From Rhizobium leguminosarum (GTDB taxonomy: Bacteria; Pseudomonadota; Alphaproteobacteria; Rhizobiales; Rhizobiaceae): DNA of 64,000 bases. The notes under the pieces are model-generated. The model was given only the letters and a program-made list of their open reading frames with translations, did not search any database and had not been told where the DNA came from. The position numbers and the translations under genes are program-made. Shown here one piece after another: positions 26,628 to 34,879 of this stretch; the first letter of the stretch is position 1; the number at the start of each line of letters is the position of its first letter. Where the stretch lies: positions 12,629-76,628 of the forward strand of contig NZ_LWBS01000242.1 in assembly GCF_001652265.1 (NCBI RefSeq). The letters are read 5' to 3'.

Positions 26628-27743
26628 TCAATCCGTCGGCAGGGTAAAGACCGTGCAAGGGTCGGCGATGCCGCGCAAGGTGTGCTCTCCGAGCGGCGTC
26701 AGTGCCGTTGTTGTGTTCGCTGCCACAGCACCCGAGATCAGCACGCTTCGGCCGAGCGGCTTGCAGAGCCCTTCCAGCCGGCTGACCAGATTGACGGCGG
26801 GGCCGATGGCGGTAAAGTCCAGCCGGTCGGCTGCACCGATATTGCCCCACAGGATCTCGCCGAAATGCAGTGCTGCGCCGAAGGGCAGCGCCGCCAGCCC
26901 CTGCGCCTGGCGCAGCTGGTCGAGATGGGCCATGCCGGCGCGGCTGGCGGCGACCGCGCGCAGTGCGGCCTCGCAGGCCTCGCGATCCGCTCGGGCTGCG
27001 TCGCCCTCGCCTGACGTAGCCGTGACCGGAAAGATCGCCAGCACGCCGTCGCCGATGAATTTCAGCACCTCGCCGCCGAAGGCATGCACTGCGCCGGCGA
27101 CGCGGTCAAACCAGGCGTCCAGTGCTGATATCATCACGTGAGGTTCGGTCACCTCGGAGAGGGCGGTGAAGTCGCGCAGATCGGCGCAGAGAAGGGCCGC
27201 GCGGATGGTCTCTCCGGTGCCGCGGGCAAGCGCGCCGGCCTGCACTCGCGCGGCGCTACGGCGGCCGAGATAGGCTTCAAGCAGCGCGGCCCGCGCCTCG
27301 CGCGCCGCCAAAGCGGCGAGCGGCGCTGCAGCAAAACGCGCGACCTCGCGCAGCAGGCCAGCCTCGGCCGGGCCGAATGCACCTGCCCCTTCCCCGCTGG
27401 CAACCCTCGCCCAGCCGAGCAGCGGGCTGTCCGACCGATTGTCCTGTGAAGGCCCGATCCTGTCTTCCCATACCGGCCCGAGCCCGGCCAACCACTCGCG
27501 CCCGGCCTCGCTCCGCGGAGCCGCGGCAAAGGCCAAAGCCTCAATGACAGCGCCGGTCTCCGCCCGCCACAGCCAGGTGCGCCGCGCGATGATCGGATGC
27601 GGCACCGAAAGCGTCAACGCGCCGCCCAAAAGCGGCAGGCCATCGGCCAGCAGCCGGCGCCCGAGCTCGGCCAGAAACCATTCGGGACTGGGCGAGGCAC
27701 CGGCCTCGTCAACCAGCCATGCAAGGGGAGACGGCAGATCCAT
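26628..27743 (-). CDS. Soluble class III adenylate/guanylate cyclase
   Basis: A 371-residue protein with no membrane segment. The N-terminal about 180 residues are a variable sensor-like region. The C-terminal cyclase homology domain shows metal-binding aspartates in CADLRDFTALSE and KFIGDGVLAIFP, then LHFGEILWGNIGAADRLDFTAIG and PAVNLVSRLEGLCKPLG. The lysine and aspartate at the purine-selecting positions (KFIGD, LDFT) favour ATP, hence cAMP. It stands alone upstream of the ArsR/MFS operon. Confidence 0.88.
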   Translation of the reverse strand: MDLPSPLAWLVDEAGASPSPEWFLAELGRRLLADGLPLLGGALTLSVPHPIIARRTWLWRAETGAVIEALAFAAAPRSEAGREWLAGLGPVWEDRIGPSQDNRSDSPLLGWARVASGEGAGAFGPAEAGLLREVARFAAAPLAALAAREARAALLEAYLGRRSAARVQAGALARGTGETIRAALLCADLRDFTALSEVTEPHVMISALDAWFDRVAGAVHAFGGEVLKFIGDGVLAIFPVTATSGEGDAARADREACEAALRAVAASRAGMAHLDQLRQAQGLAALPFGAALHFGEILWGNIGAADRLDFTAIGPAVNLVSRLEGLCKPLGRSVLISGAVAANTTTALTPLGEHTLRGIADPCTVFTLPTD

Positions 27744-27984
27744 GGCTTAACATCGCACGCTGACCGGGGCGGCCGCAAGGATGTCCCCCGGGTGAGCGCA
27801 GGCAGCCATTCCGAATGTCCATGAGGACGTTCCCATCGACTCAACCTGTCGCTCCCAAAAGGACGACCGCATCCCCTGTCGAAAACCATTCGACCACGGT
27901 GGAAAACAAAAAATAAACACTTTAAACTTGCGCGACTTAGATTCCATTATAGGATCGTTCGTCATCGTGTATTTGAGGGGTACG

Positions 27985-28209
27985 ATGGGTACGATATTCT
28001 GGCCGAAAGATCCGCTGGATGGGAATGACATGACGCTGCTGACGTCGATCCTTCGGCGATGGTGCGAAAGATATCAGGTCGAGCTGACGGCGGAGGAGAG
28101 CAGCCGCAAGGCGAAGGAACTCGTCGAATGGTTCGAATTCGGCGTCAAGGATCCCGTCGAACTCGAGGAGCTGATCGACGACAAGTACTGGCTCGTCAGC
28201 AGGATTTGA
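27985..28209 (+). CDS. Small conserved-looking hypothetical protein
   Basis: A 74-residue protein beginning MGTIFWPKDP and continuing LLTSILRRWCERYQVELTAE, SSRKAKELVEWFEFGVKD and PVELEELIDDKYWLVS. It is amphipathic and helical, without signal peptide or membrane segment. GAGGGG lies 4 bases before the ATG at 27985; an ATG at 28030 (MTLLTSIL) is the alternative. A strong hairpin terminator follows at 28258. No known domain recognised. Confidence 0.6.
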   Translation: MGTIFWPKDPLDGNDMTLLTSILRRWCERYQVELTAEESSRKAKELVEWFEFGVKDPVELEELIDDKYWLVSRI

Positions 28210-28257
28210 CCGTATCGGACAAATCGGGAGGACGCCGGCAAACCTATCTCATCAGAA

Positions 28258-28284
28258 AAGGCCGGGCGAAATCGCTCCGGCCTT
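28258..28284 (+). terminator. Stem-loop terminator
   Basis: The arms AAGGCCGG and CCGGCCTT enclose a smaller GCGA-AA-TCGC stem. It lies 49 bases after the small hypothetical gene and before the convergent GCG_CRPN gene, and could serve both directions. Confidence 0.65.
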
Positions 28285-28310
28285 CGTCCATCTACATTTA
28301 AGCGAGACCC

Positions 28311-28619
28311 TTAGTCATCATCCCGCCAACGGCGGTCACGATCCCAGCGCCGCTCATAGCGCCAGCGCGGACCATCCCAATCCCGGTGACGCCGCTCCCA
28401 GCCCCAGCGGGGCGGACCACCGTAGAAAGCTACCGGCGGCGGGCGGCGCCAGTTTGGCCGGCATTCGCCCCAGCGCGTCAGATGCCAGCCGCGACCGCAG
28501 GCGTAGTCGACCTTTGTGACATTGCTCTGCACATTGATTGTCCCAAGCGGCATCGCCTCCGCGGTGCCGAACGAGAGGCTGCCAGCGAGCAAGGCAGCCG
28601 CGATAGAAAGTGCCTTCAT
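28311..28619 (-). CDS. GCG_CRPN-type secreted protein
   Basis: A 102-residue exported protein. A signal peptide (MKALSIAAALLAGSLSFGTAEA) is followed by the signature YACGRGWHLTRWGECRPN, the GCG_CRPN motif found in rhizobial and related alphaproteobacterial proteins. A Trp/Arg/Asp-rich tail follows (GWERRHRDWDGPRWRYERR). The two cysteines probably form a disulfide in the periplasm. The ATG at 28619 has GGAG 6 bases upstream; 28637 is an alternative without one. Function unknown. Confidence 0.85.
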   Translation of the reverse strand: MKALSIAAALLAGSLSFGTAEAMPLGTINVQSNVTKVDYACGRGWHLTRWGECRPNWRRPPPVAFYGGPPRWGWERRHRDWDGPRWRYERRWDRDRRWRDDD

Positions 28620-28739
28620 CGAGAACTCCATTTTCAATCCAGCCGTCCCGAGCTTATGGCCGTCAAATTGAACTGGAGATGAATTGCGCGTTCATGTTTG
28701 ACGCGCGCAGAGAGCGTGGTTGGCCCGCGAGGAAACCGC

Positions 28740-29186
28740 TCAAGTTCTGCCGTAAAAAGCGTCGGGGCCCGGATCACGCCCGGCGGCGACCTCGGTCAAC
28801 CGCCCCAGGTAATGCGCCCAGCCTTCCGCATGGCCGGCACATTGCTCGGCGCTCGGCAGGCCGCTATGGGTGAGCCGCAGCAGCGTTCCGCCCCCCTGCT
28901 CGATCAGGTCGATCTCGACCAGGCTCGACCCCGGCGGCACCACCTCGCTGCCGTCCCAGCCAAAGCTATAGGCAAGGCGATGAACCGGCACCACCTCGCG
29001 AAACGAGCCGCGCGCAAAGCGGGCGCCGGTGACGTTGACGAGATAGAGCCCGCCAGGCTGCGGCTCAACCTGCGCCTCCGTCCCCATCCAACGCAAGATC
29101 TTTTCCGGGTCGGTCATCAGCGCAAACACCGCGGCCGGCGGTGCTGCGATATGCGCCTCGCGGTGGACGACGAAGGGGTCTTGCAT
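28740..29186 (-). CDS. SRPBCC/AHSA1-like domain protein
   Basis: A 148-residue START-like (SRPBCC) protein. The N-terminal IAAPPAAVFALMTDPEKILRWMG and the strand pattern LVEIDLIEQGGGTLLRLTHSGLP, then HAEGWAHYLGRL at the C-terminal helix, are the hallmarks of the Aha1/activator-of-HSP90-like subgroup. It binds an unknown hydrophobic ligand in the cytoplasm. The ATG at 29186 follows GGGAGAGAG; the longer frame is arginine-rich noncoding sequence. Confidence 0.88.
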   Translation of the reverse strand: MQDPFVVHREAHIAAPPAAVFALMTDPEKILRWMGTEAQVEPQPGGLYLVNVTGARFARGSFREVVPVHRLAYSFGWDGSEVVPPGSSLVEIDLIEQGGGTLLRLTHSGLPSAEQCAGHAEGWAHYLGRLTEVAAGRDPGPDAFYGRT

Positions 29187-29436
29187 CTCTCTCTCCCATG
29201 GTTGCCACGGCCCTGCCCGTCTCCGGTGGAGACGGCGCATCCTGTCTTGCCGTGCTATTCTGACGTGAATGCCCTCACCCAGAGCATGTAGGCGCAAGCC
29301 CATCCTCCGCAAGAGGGCTTGCCCGAACAAGCGAAATCGCCGCGTCGGGAGCCTGATCCTGTATCGGCGCTTTCATCGGTCATGAAAGCCTTTTCCGGAC
29401 TATTGCCAGCTCGTCACCTTCCACCTATTGTTCGCG

Positions 29437-29574
29437 CCGTTCTCAGGGCGGGGTGCAAGTCCCTACCGGCGGTATGCAATTTAGATTGCGAGCCCGCGAG
29501 CGCCTTCTCAGGAAGGGTCAGCAGATCAGGTGAGATGCCTGAGCCGACGGTCATAGTCCGGATGAAAGAGAACG
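29437..29574 (+). promoter_or_regulatory. FMN riboswitch (RFN element)
   Basis: The conserved RFN sequence begins GTTCTCAGGGCGGGGTGCAA and continues CCCTACCGGCGGTATG. It carries CAGCAGATCAGGTGAGATGC and GCCGACGGTCATAGTC before closing with GGATGAAAGAGAACG. The closing arms CGTTCTC and GAGAACG pair. It lies about 80 bases upstream of the lumazine synthase gene, so FMN should repress that gene by terminating transcription or blocking translation. Confidence 0.95.
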
Positions 29575-29655
29575 TGCGTTTCTGCCGCCCTTGCGGCTGT
29601 CGGGGACGTTCGTGATCGCCTTGGGTGATGTGTCTGTTCGCCAAAGGAGATTACC

Positions 29656-30090
29656 ATGACACCCACCCGCTATGCCTTCATCAAAGCCAGCTGGCACGCC
29701 GATATCGTCGACCGTGCCCTAGATGGCTTCCATCAGCTTATTCCGCCTGAGCAGGTCGACGTGTTCGATGTTCCCGGCGCGTTCGAGATGCCGCTGCTGT
29801 CACGCGATCTTGCGGCAACCGGGCGCTATGCCGCTGTCGTTGCCGCCGCCTTCGTCGTCGACGGCGGAATCTACCGCCACGAATTCGTCGCCCAGGCCGT
29901 CGTCGATGGGCTGATGCGCGCCGGCATGGATACCGGCGTGCCGGTGCTGTCCGTGTCGCTGACGCCGCATCAGTATCAGGAAACCGAGCATCACAAGCAG
30001 ATCTACCGCGCACATTTCGTCGAGAAAGGGCGCGAGGCAGCAAAGGCGGCTCTGACGATCGGCAAAACCCGCGCCGCTCTCGCCGCGTGA
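29656..30090 (+). CDS. ribH2: 6,7-dimethyl-8-ribityllumazine synthase, type II
   Basis: A 144-residue lumazine synthase that condenses 5-amino-6-ribitylamino-uracil with dihydroxybutanone phosphate in riboflavin synthesis. Motifs: FIKASWHADIVDRAL (ribityl binding), DVPGAFEMPLLSRDLA, VVAAAFVVDGGIYRHEFV and GVPVLSVSLTPHQYQE. The HEFVAQAV variant and isolation from rib genes match the RibH2 (type II, decameric) enzymes of Rhizobiales such as Mesorhizobium and Brucella. AAAGGAG precedes the ATG. It is controlled by the FMN riboswitch upstream. Confidence 0.93.
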   Translation: MTPTRYAFIKASWHADIVDRALDGFHQLIPPEQVDVFDVPGAFEMPLLSRDLAATGRYAAVVAAAFVVDGGIYRHEFVAQAVVDGLMRAGMDTGVPVLSVSLTPHQYQETEHHKQIYRAHFVEKGREAAKAALTIGKTRAALAA

Positions 30091-30127
30091 AAGCGGTTCG
30101 ACAAGCAGAAGAACAATAGGCGATGAA

Positions 30128-30150
30128 GACGGCGGGGCACTCCCGCCGTC
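30128..30150 (+). terminator. Stem-loop after ribH2
   Basis: GACGGCGGG and CCCGCCGTC form a nine-pair stem 37 bases after the ribH2 stop. There is no T tract, so termination is plausible but not certain. Confidence 0.45.
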
Positions 30151-30157
30151 GACCGCA

Positions 30158-30225
30158 TCAGATCGACTTCACCTCGCCGCCATCCATGCGCAGCGTCGAG
30201 CCGGTCATCCAGCGTGCGCCCGGCG
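30158..30225 (-). pseudogene. C-terminal scrap of an SDR gene
   Basis: On the minus strand the last residues before a stop read GARWMTGSTLRMDGGEVKSI. This is the unmistakable C-terminus of short-chain dehydrogenases (ITGSTLRVDGG pattern). Nothing upstream in any frame continues the family. The fragment is a deletion relic beside the alpha/beta-hydrolase gene. Confidence 0.65.
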
Positions 30226-30263
30226 CGCCGGCCCTTCCAGCGGGGCGATGCCCAGCGTTGCTG

Positions 30264-31109
30264 TCAGCGGGCCAGAAAATCCCGAATCTCGGCCGCGATC
30301 TCGGCGGCATGCGTTTCCAGCGCGAAATGGCCCGTGTCGAGGAAGCGCACGACCGCACTCGGATTATCGCGCTTGAAGGCCTCCGCACCGGGCGGCAGGA
30401 AGAACGGGTCATTCTCACCCCACACGGCGAGGAAAGGTGGCTTGTAGGTACGGAAATACGCCTGGAAGGCAGGATAGAGCGCAACATTGCTCTTGTAGTC
30501 GCCGAAGAGATCGAGTTGCACATCCTCGACTTCAGGCCGGGCCAGATAGAAATTGTCGAGCGAATAACCATCAGGCGAAACCGCCGTCGGATCGGCGACG
30601 CCATGGGTATATTGCCAGATCGTCGCCTCCGGCTGCAGCATCGCCTTCAGCGCATTGCGGTTCTCCTCGGAGGCGTCCTCCCAATAGGCCCGGATCGGGT
30701 TCCAGCCGTCGCTGAGACCCTCGACATAGGCATTGCCGTTCTGCGAAATGATCGCCGTGATGCGCTCGGGATGTTTCACCGCCAGCCGGAAGCCCGTGGG
30801 CGCGCCATAGTCGAACACGTAAACGGCATAATGATCGAAGCCAACGATTTCGGTGAAGCGGTCGATCGTCGCCGCGATCCCGTCGAAGGTGGCAGGCCGC
30901 GCCGGCAGGTCGGATTGTCCGAAGCCCGGAAGATCGGGCGCGACGATGTGGAAGCGATCGGAGAGCAGCGGGATCAGGTCGCGGAACATATGGCCGGCAC
31001 TCGGAAAGCCGTGCAGCAGGAGCAGCTTCGGAGCATCCGGCGAACCGGCCTCGCGATAGAAGATCCTGAAGCCGTCGACGTCGGCGGTGCGGTATCTGAT
31101 GGTGGACAT
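30264..31109 (-). CDS. Alpha/beta hydrolase, haloalkane dehalogenase/epoxide hydrolase type
   Basis: A 281-residue alpha/beta hydrolase. The oxyanion HGFPSAGHMFRDLIP and PDLPGFGQSD follow the epoxide-hydrolase/dehalogenase pattern. The nucleophile elbow reads VFDYGAPTGFRLA, so the nucleophile is Asp rather than Ser. The acid is probably in WGENDPFFLP and the base His in DTGHFALETH. It would open C-X or epoxide bonds of an unknown substrate. An AAAGGAGAC site precedes the ATG. The TMEM175 gene lies upstream on the same strand but with a 46-base gap, and co-transcription is possible. Confidence 0.88.
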   Translation of the reverse strand: MSTIRYRTADVDGFRIFYREAGSPDAPKLLLLHGFPSAGHMFRDLIPLLSDRFHIVAPDLPGFGQSDLPARPATFDGIAATIDRFTEIVGFDHYAVYVFDYGAPTGFRLAVKHPERITAIISQNGNAYVEGLSDGWNPIRAYWEDASEENRNALKAMLQPEATIWQYTHGVADPTAVSPDGYSLDNFYLARPEVEDVQLDLFGDYKSNVALYPAFQAYFRTYKPPFLAVWGENDPFFLPPGAEAFKRDNPSAVVRFLDTGHFALETHAAEIAAEIRDFLAR

Positions 31110-31155
31110 GACAGTCTCCTTTGCGTTGATAACTTGTTTGCTATTTTCGGTGTGG

Positions 31156-31755
31156 TTATTCCACCTGCCCTTGCAGGCGGCTGCTGAAGATCTCCGGCTG
31201 GAGATAGAGAACGAGGGCGCAGCAGATCAGGAAGAAGCCGAGGAGCGGTACGAAGGGGGCAACGAGCCCCGCCAGGGCAAAGATCGCCAGCCCGATGAGT
31301 GTCCGCCGGCGCGCCAGCCGCCGGGCCGGTTCAGGCATCGCGCCCGCCTCGGCCTGCGCAAATATCTCGCGCTCGAACAAAAGATAGGCGGCATTCACCA
31401 GCACGAAGACGCCTGCGTAGATGGCGACCGGCATTGGCGCGAGGTCGGTCCTCGCCATCCAGGCCGTGGTGAACGGCAATAGCGACACCAGGAACAGGTG
31501 CAAGAAGTTGACCCAGATCAGCCGGGTCGATGCAAAATGCACCAGCCGTAGCAAATGATGGTGGTTGATCCAGATAATCGCGATGAACAGGTAGCTCAAG
31601 GCGTAGCTGACCACGGTCGGCCAGAGCGCAAGCATGGCTGTGATTTCAGGGGACTCGGGCGCCTTCAGCTCCAGCACCATGATGGTCATGATCACCGCGA
31701 TCAGAGCGTCCGAAAACGCGCTCACGCGCTCCGTCGTCATCTTCTGTCCGTGCAT
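31156..31755 (-). CDS. TMEM175-family (DUF1211) potassium channel
   Basis: A 199-residue membrane protein of six helices. The first helix carries RVSAFSDALIAVIMTIMVLE, the (R)xxxFSD motif that defines TMEM175 proteins. LSYLFIAIIWINHHHLL and FTTAWMARTDLAPMPVAIY follow as in the family. Bacterial members form tetrameric potassium-selective leak channels. GGAGGAA precedes the ATG at 31755 by 6 bases. It is probably co-transcribed with the two hydrolase genes around it. Confidence 0.9.
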   Translation of the reverse strand: MHGQKMTTERVSAFSDALIAVIMTIMVLELKAPESPEITAMLALWPTVVSYALSYLFIAIIWINHHHLLRLVHFASTRLIWVNFLHLFLVSLLPFTTAWMARTDLAPMPVAIYAGVFVLVNAAYLLFEREIFAQAEAGAMPEPARRLARRRTLIGLAIFALAGLVAPFVPLLGFFLICCALVLYLQPEIFSSRLQGQVE

Positions 31756-31792
31756 CTCAATTCCTCCTCATCCCATGTTTTGACGGCTGAAT

Positions 31793-32488
31793 TCAGGCCG
31801 CCGCTACTGCGGCGACCGCCTCCCTGACGATGTCGAGCACGGCGGCAGGCGCCGTAACGATCGGCGTGTGGTCGGCGGCGTGAGAGCGCACCCGCGCCTG
31901 CATCCGCTCGGCCATGAAGCGCTGGTTGTCGGCAACGATCATCCGGTCCTGTTCGGCGACCAGGAACCAGGCCGAGCGGTCCTTCCAGAGCGGGCGCGAC
32001 ACGGGGACAGTGATGCAGGCCGGCGAAATCGGCCGCTGCACGGCGGCCAGTACCGCCTGCTCCTCATCAGTCGCATTCTGGGCGAATGCCGAGGCGAAGG
32101 CCTCCTCCGGCAGGTAGATCAGGCCGTGATTGTCCGGCGAAAGCTTCGGCGCCTGCGGATGCGGCGCGCCGCGATAGAAAATATCGGCCACCGTCTCGCC
32201 CTCGTCGGGCGCCAGCGCCGCTATATAGACAAGCCCCTTGACCTTCTCTTCCCTGGTCGCGGCAATCACCGCGCCGGCATAGGCATGACCGACGAGAACC
32301 ACTGGCCCCGTCAACCGCTCCAGTGCGCGATCGAGTGCCGCGACATCGTCACCGAAGGAGGTCAGCGGCAGCGGCGCTGCCACCACCGTCAAGCCTTCGG
32401 CAGCCAGAGGCTGGATGATCTTCGACCAGCTCGAACCATCAGCCCAAGCGCCATGGACCAGCACAACATTCACATTCTCTCGGGACAT
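31793..32488 (-). CDS. Alpha/beta-hydrolase-fold protein without nucleophile Ser
   Basis: A 231-residue protein of the short alpha/beta-hydrolase (salicylate-esterase/pyrethroid-hydrolase-like) family. It begins VNVVLVHGAWADGSSW and carries PLPLTSFGDDVAALDRAL and SAWFLVAEQDRMIVAD (acid region), then HAADHTPIVTAP (His). The nucleophile elbow reads VGHAYAGAVI where the family has GHSYGG, so the catalytic serine is alanine. It may be inactive or use another chemistry. GGAGAAGG precedes the ATG. It is divergent from the ABATE regulator gene. Confidence 0.85.
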   Translation of the reverse strand: MSRENVNVVLVHGAWADGSSWSKIIQPLAAEGLTVVAAPLPLTSFGDDVAALDRALERLTGPVVLVGHAYAGAVIAATREEKVKGLVYIAALAPDEGETVADIFYRGAPHPQAPKLSPDNHGLIYLPEEAFASAFAQNATDEEQAVLAAVQRPISPACITVPVSRPLWKDRSAWFLVAEQDRMIVADNQRFMAERMQARVRSHAADHTPIVTAPAAVLDIVREAVAAVAAA

Positions 32489-32519
32489 CGGCCTTCTCCT
32501 CTGCGTCCTGATGACATTA

Positions 32520-32552
32520 AGTAACCTATCAAATGTTGATATAACGGTTACT
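32520..32552. promoter_or_regulatory. Putative operator with AGTAACC/GGTTACT arms
   Basis: AGTAACC at 32520-32526 and GGTTACT at 32546-32552 form an inverted repeat with a 19-base spacer. A further GGTTAC lies near 32590. All are in the gap between the divergent hydrolase and ABATE genes. This is a probable binding site for the ABATE regulator; the assignment is from position and symmetry only. Confidence 0.45.
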
Positions 32553-32658
32553 ATTGGATCGCATAACTTGTCAAGATCATTCGAACAGGTTACATGTCAA
32601 TTATGTCTTCAAGAGGCCGCCCACGCTTGGTGTCACGGCGGCCGGAACAGGAGTTATG

Positions 32659-33285
32659 ATGGACAACCGCTCACCCGCCCTTTTCATTGGCGATGCGCTG
32701 GGGCTGGATTTTCTGAATTCGATCGCGACACCGGTCGATACGCCGGTCGATTGGATCGACGACGGCGAAGGCCTGCTGCGCTGGCTGGAGCAAGCAGCAC
32801 TCGTTCCTCACGAAACGCTGGAGGCGATGCGGGCGCAGGCCTTGCCCGGCGAACTCGACAATGTTGCCGATCAGGCAAGGCATCTGCGCGAGTGGTTCCG
32901 GGATTTCGTTCGCGCCCACAAGGGCCGCCCGCTTCCAGCAAATGCCCTGGAAGAGCTGGAGCCGTTGAACCGCCTGCTCGAACGCAACGAGGGCTTCAGC
33001 CGCATCGTGGCAAGTCACGCCGATGGGCACGAGACGCTGGCGCTTGAGCCGATGCGCAAATGGCGCTCGCCAGATGCGTTGCTGCTGCCGGTCGGCGAGG
33101 CGCTGGCGCAATTCGTCTGCACCGAGGATTTCTCCAATGTCAAAGCCTGCGAAGGACCGGCCTGCACGCTGCTCTTTGCCGACCACACCCGCGGCCACCG
33201 TCGACGCTGGTGCAGCATGGCGATGTGCGGCAATCGCGCAAAACAGGCCGCTCACCGGCATCGGCTGAAGGCGGATCACGAGTGA
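32659..33285 (+). CDS. ABATE-domain/CGNR zinc-finger regulator
   Basis: A 208-residue protein: ABATE domain at about residues 5-120 (FIGDALGLDFLNSIATP, then a helical region) and a C-terminal CGNR zinc finger. The finger ligands are in KACEGPACTLLFAD and RRRWCSMAMCGNRAKQAAHR. Such proteins are presumed transcription factors acting on neighbouring genes. AGGAG lies 5 bases before the ATG at 32659; the ATG at 32656 is only 2 bases from it. It likely controls the divergent hydrolase/TMEM175 group. Confidence 0.9.
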   Translation: MDNRSPALFIGDALGLDFLNSIATPVDTPVDWIDDGEGLLRWLEQAALVPHETLEAMRAQALPGELDNVADQARHLREWFRDFVRAHKGRPLPANALEELEPLNRLLERNEGFSRIVASHADGHETLALEPMRKWRSPDALLLPVGEALAQFVCTEDFSNVKACEGPACTLLFADHTRGHRRRWCSMAMCGNRAKQAAHRHRLKADHE

Positions 33286-33472
33286 TGCGCCGTCAGCCGG
33301 ATCTCTGCGTGGCCGGGCCGGAATCTGCCTTCAACCGGAGTAGGCATGGAACCCGCCAATACCGGCCAAATCAGACAGAATAATTGATTCGACGGCCTCA
33401 CCGCGCTGTGGTCCACTGGCCGGTGACATGTATCGCCATTCTTAACGCATCCAAAACCTCAAGGAGCTGAAG

Positions 33473-34162
33473 ATGAGCAATGCACTGCGCAGCGAAACCC
33501 CCATTGAAACCCCGAGAACACAGCCCGTCGACACCAAGCTCGAGGTGGTCGTCATCCCCGTTTCCGACGTCGACCGCGCTAAACGTTTTTACGACGGCCT
33601 GGGCTGGCGGCTCGACGCCGACTTCGCCAATGACGCCGATTTCCGTGTAATCCAGTTTACCCCACCCGGCTCGGGCTGTGCGATCATCTTCGGCAAGAAC
33701 GTCACCGCCGCGCCACCCGGCTCGGCCCAAGGCCTTTACCTTATCGTCTCCGACGTGGAGGCGGCCCGCCGCGACCTGATCGCCCGCGGGGTCGACGTGA
33801 GCCAAGTGTTCCATGACGCGGCCGGCGTCTATGCCGGCAAGGACGAGCCCTATCTGTTCGGGCGGCTGCGGATCGCCGGCCGCGATCCCGATCACCGCAG
33901 CTATCGCTCCTTCGCATCTTTCAAGGATCCCGACGGCAACGGCTGGCTGTTCCAGGAAGTCACCACGCGGTTGCCGGGACGCATCGACGCCGACGAGACG
34001 AAATTCACGACGTCGACCGAGCTTGCGTCAGCGCTTCGCCGCGCGGCGACCGCGCACGGTGAACACGAGAAACGGAACGGCGGCAAACACGACGAGAACT
34101 GGCCGGACTGGTACGCCGAATACATGGTCAGCGAACAGGCCGGCAAGCAACTGCCCTTATAG
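33473..34162 (+). CDS. VOC-family (glyoxalase/bleomycin resistance) protein
   Basis: A 229-residue vicinal-oxygen-chelate protein with paired beta-alpha-beta-beta-beta modules. The first is LEVVVIPVSDVDRAKRFYDG with LGWRLDADF; the second is GLYLIVSDVEAARRDLIARG, ending FASFKDPDGNGWLFQEV. A polar C-terminal extension (WPDWYAEYMVSEQAGKQLP) is seen in a group of rhizobial homologues. AAGGAGC precedes the ATG. Metal-dependent dioxygenase, isomerase or resistance functions are possible. Confidence 0.9.
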   Translation: MSNALRSETPIETPRTQPVDTKLEVVVIPVSDVDRAKRFYDGLGWRLDADFANDADFRVIQFTPPGSGCAIIFGKNVTAAPPGSAQGLYLIVSDVEAARRDLIARGVDVSQVFHDAAGVYAGKDEPYLFGRLRIAGRDPDHRSYRSFASFKDPDGNGWLFQEVTTRLPGRIDADETKFTTSTELASALRRAATAHGEHEKRNGGKHDENWPDWYAEYMVSEQAGKQLPL

Positions 34163-34364
34163 GCAATGGCGGCGACATCCTCTGAGAAGCAACGGCATTT
34201 CGGTATCGCGCGCGCCATGCCGAAATGCTTTATCGTGTCTTCGCCTCACCAGTCTCACCGATCTCCTTGCCGGCGTCAGGTCGAGGATCGGGATCCGCCG
34301 GAAGCTGTCATTGCGATGCGGGAGACATCTGCGACGTTATCCAATCAGAAAACGCGAGCATGGC

Positions 34365-34871
34365 CGCTCCGACTATGCCCAAGGCTACAAGCGAAGCGGC
34401 GAGCCGGCTCGGATGACACCCGCCACTCTTTCGTCCGAGGCCTATGGAGTGAAGTCCACAGCAAGCGACATGATCCGGTTCATCGACGCAAACATGGGAC
34501 TGGTCAAGTTGGACGGAAAGCTCCAGCAGGCGATCACCAACACGCACACAGGACACTTCGATGTCGGCGCGATGACGCAAGACCTTATTTGGGAGCAGTA
34601 TTCCTATCCCGCTGCGTTGACGACGTTGATGGACAACAATTCCAGCGCGATGCTGAAGACCATTCCCGTCAAGCAGCTGACGCCGGCGAGGGAACCGCGT
34701 GAGGATGTGTGGATCAATAAAACCGGCTCAACGAATGGTTTCGGCGCATATGTGGCGTTCATCCCGAAAGAGCGGCTCGGCATCGTCATTCTGGCCAACA
34801 AAAGCTATCCCAACGAGGACCGCGTCTCTGCCGCTTACCAGATACTGACCGATATAACTTCGGCGCGTTGA
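34365..34871 (+). pseudogene. C-terminal relic of a class C beta-lactamase
   Basis: The frame reads YAQGYKRSGEPARMTPATLS, then SEAYGVKSTASDMIRFIDAN and a C-terminal INKTGSTNGFGAYVAFIPK. The KTG box and the surrounding sequence are those of AmpC. The upstream half, with the SxxK nucleophile and YxN motif, is absent in all frames between 34170 and 34365. The fragment cannot encode an active beta-lactamase. It shows no start codon with a ribosome-binding site. Confidence 0.85.
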
Positions 34872-34879
34872 TCCGGGCG

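Noticed and set aside
26628..27743. The soluble cyclase considered as partner of the PycTM-like protein
   Set aside because: It is 10 kb away with unrelated neighbours; the CHASE2 cyclase operon is directly adjacent.
30123..31187. Forward 354-codon frame opposite the alpha/beta hydrolase
   Set aside because: The hydrolase strand has the full catalytic pattern; this frame has none.
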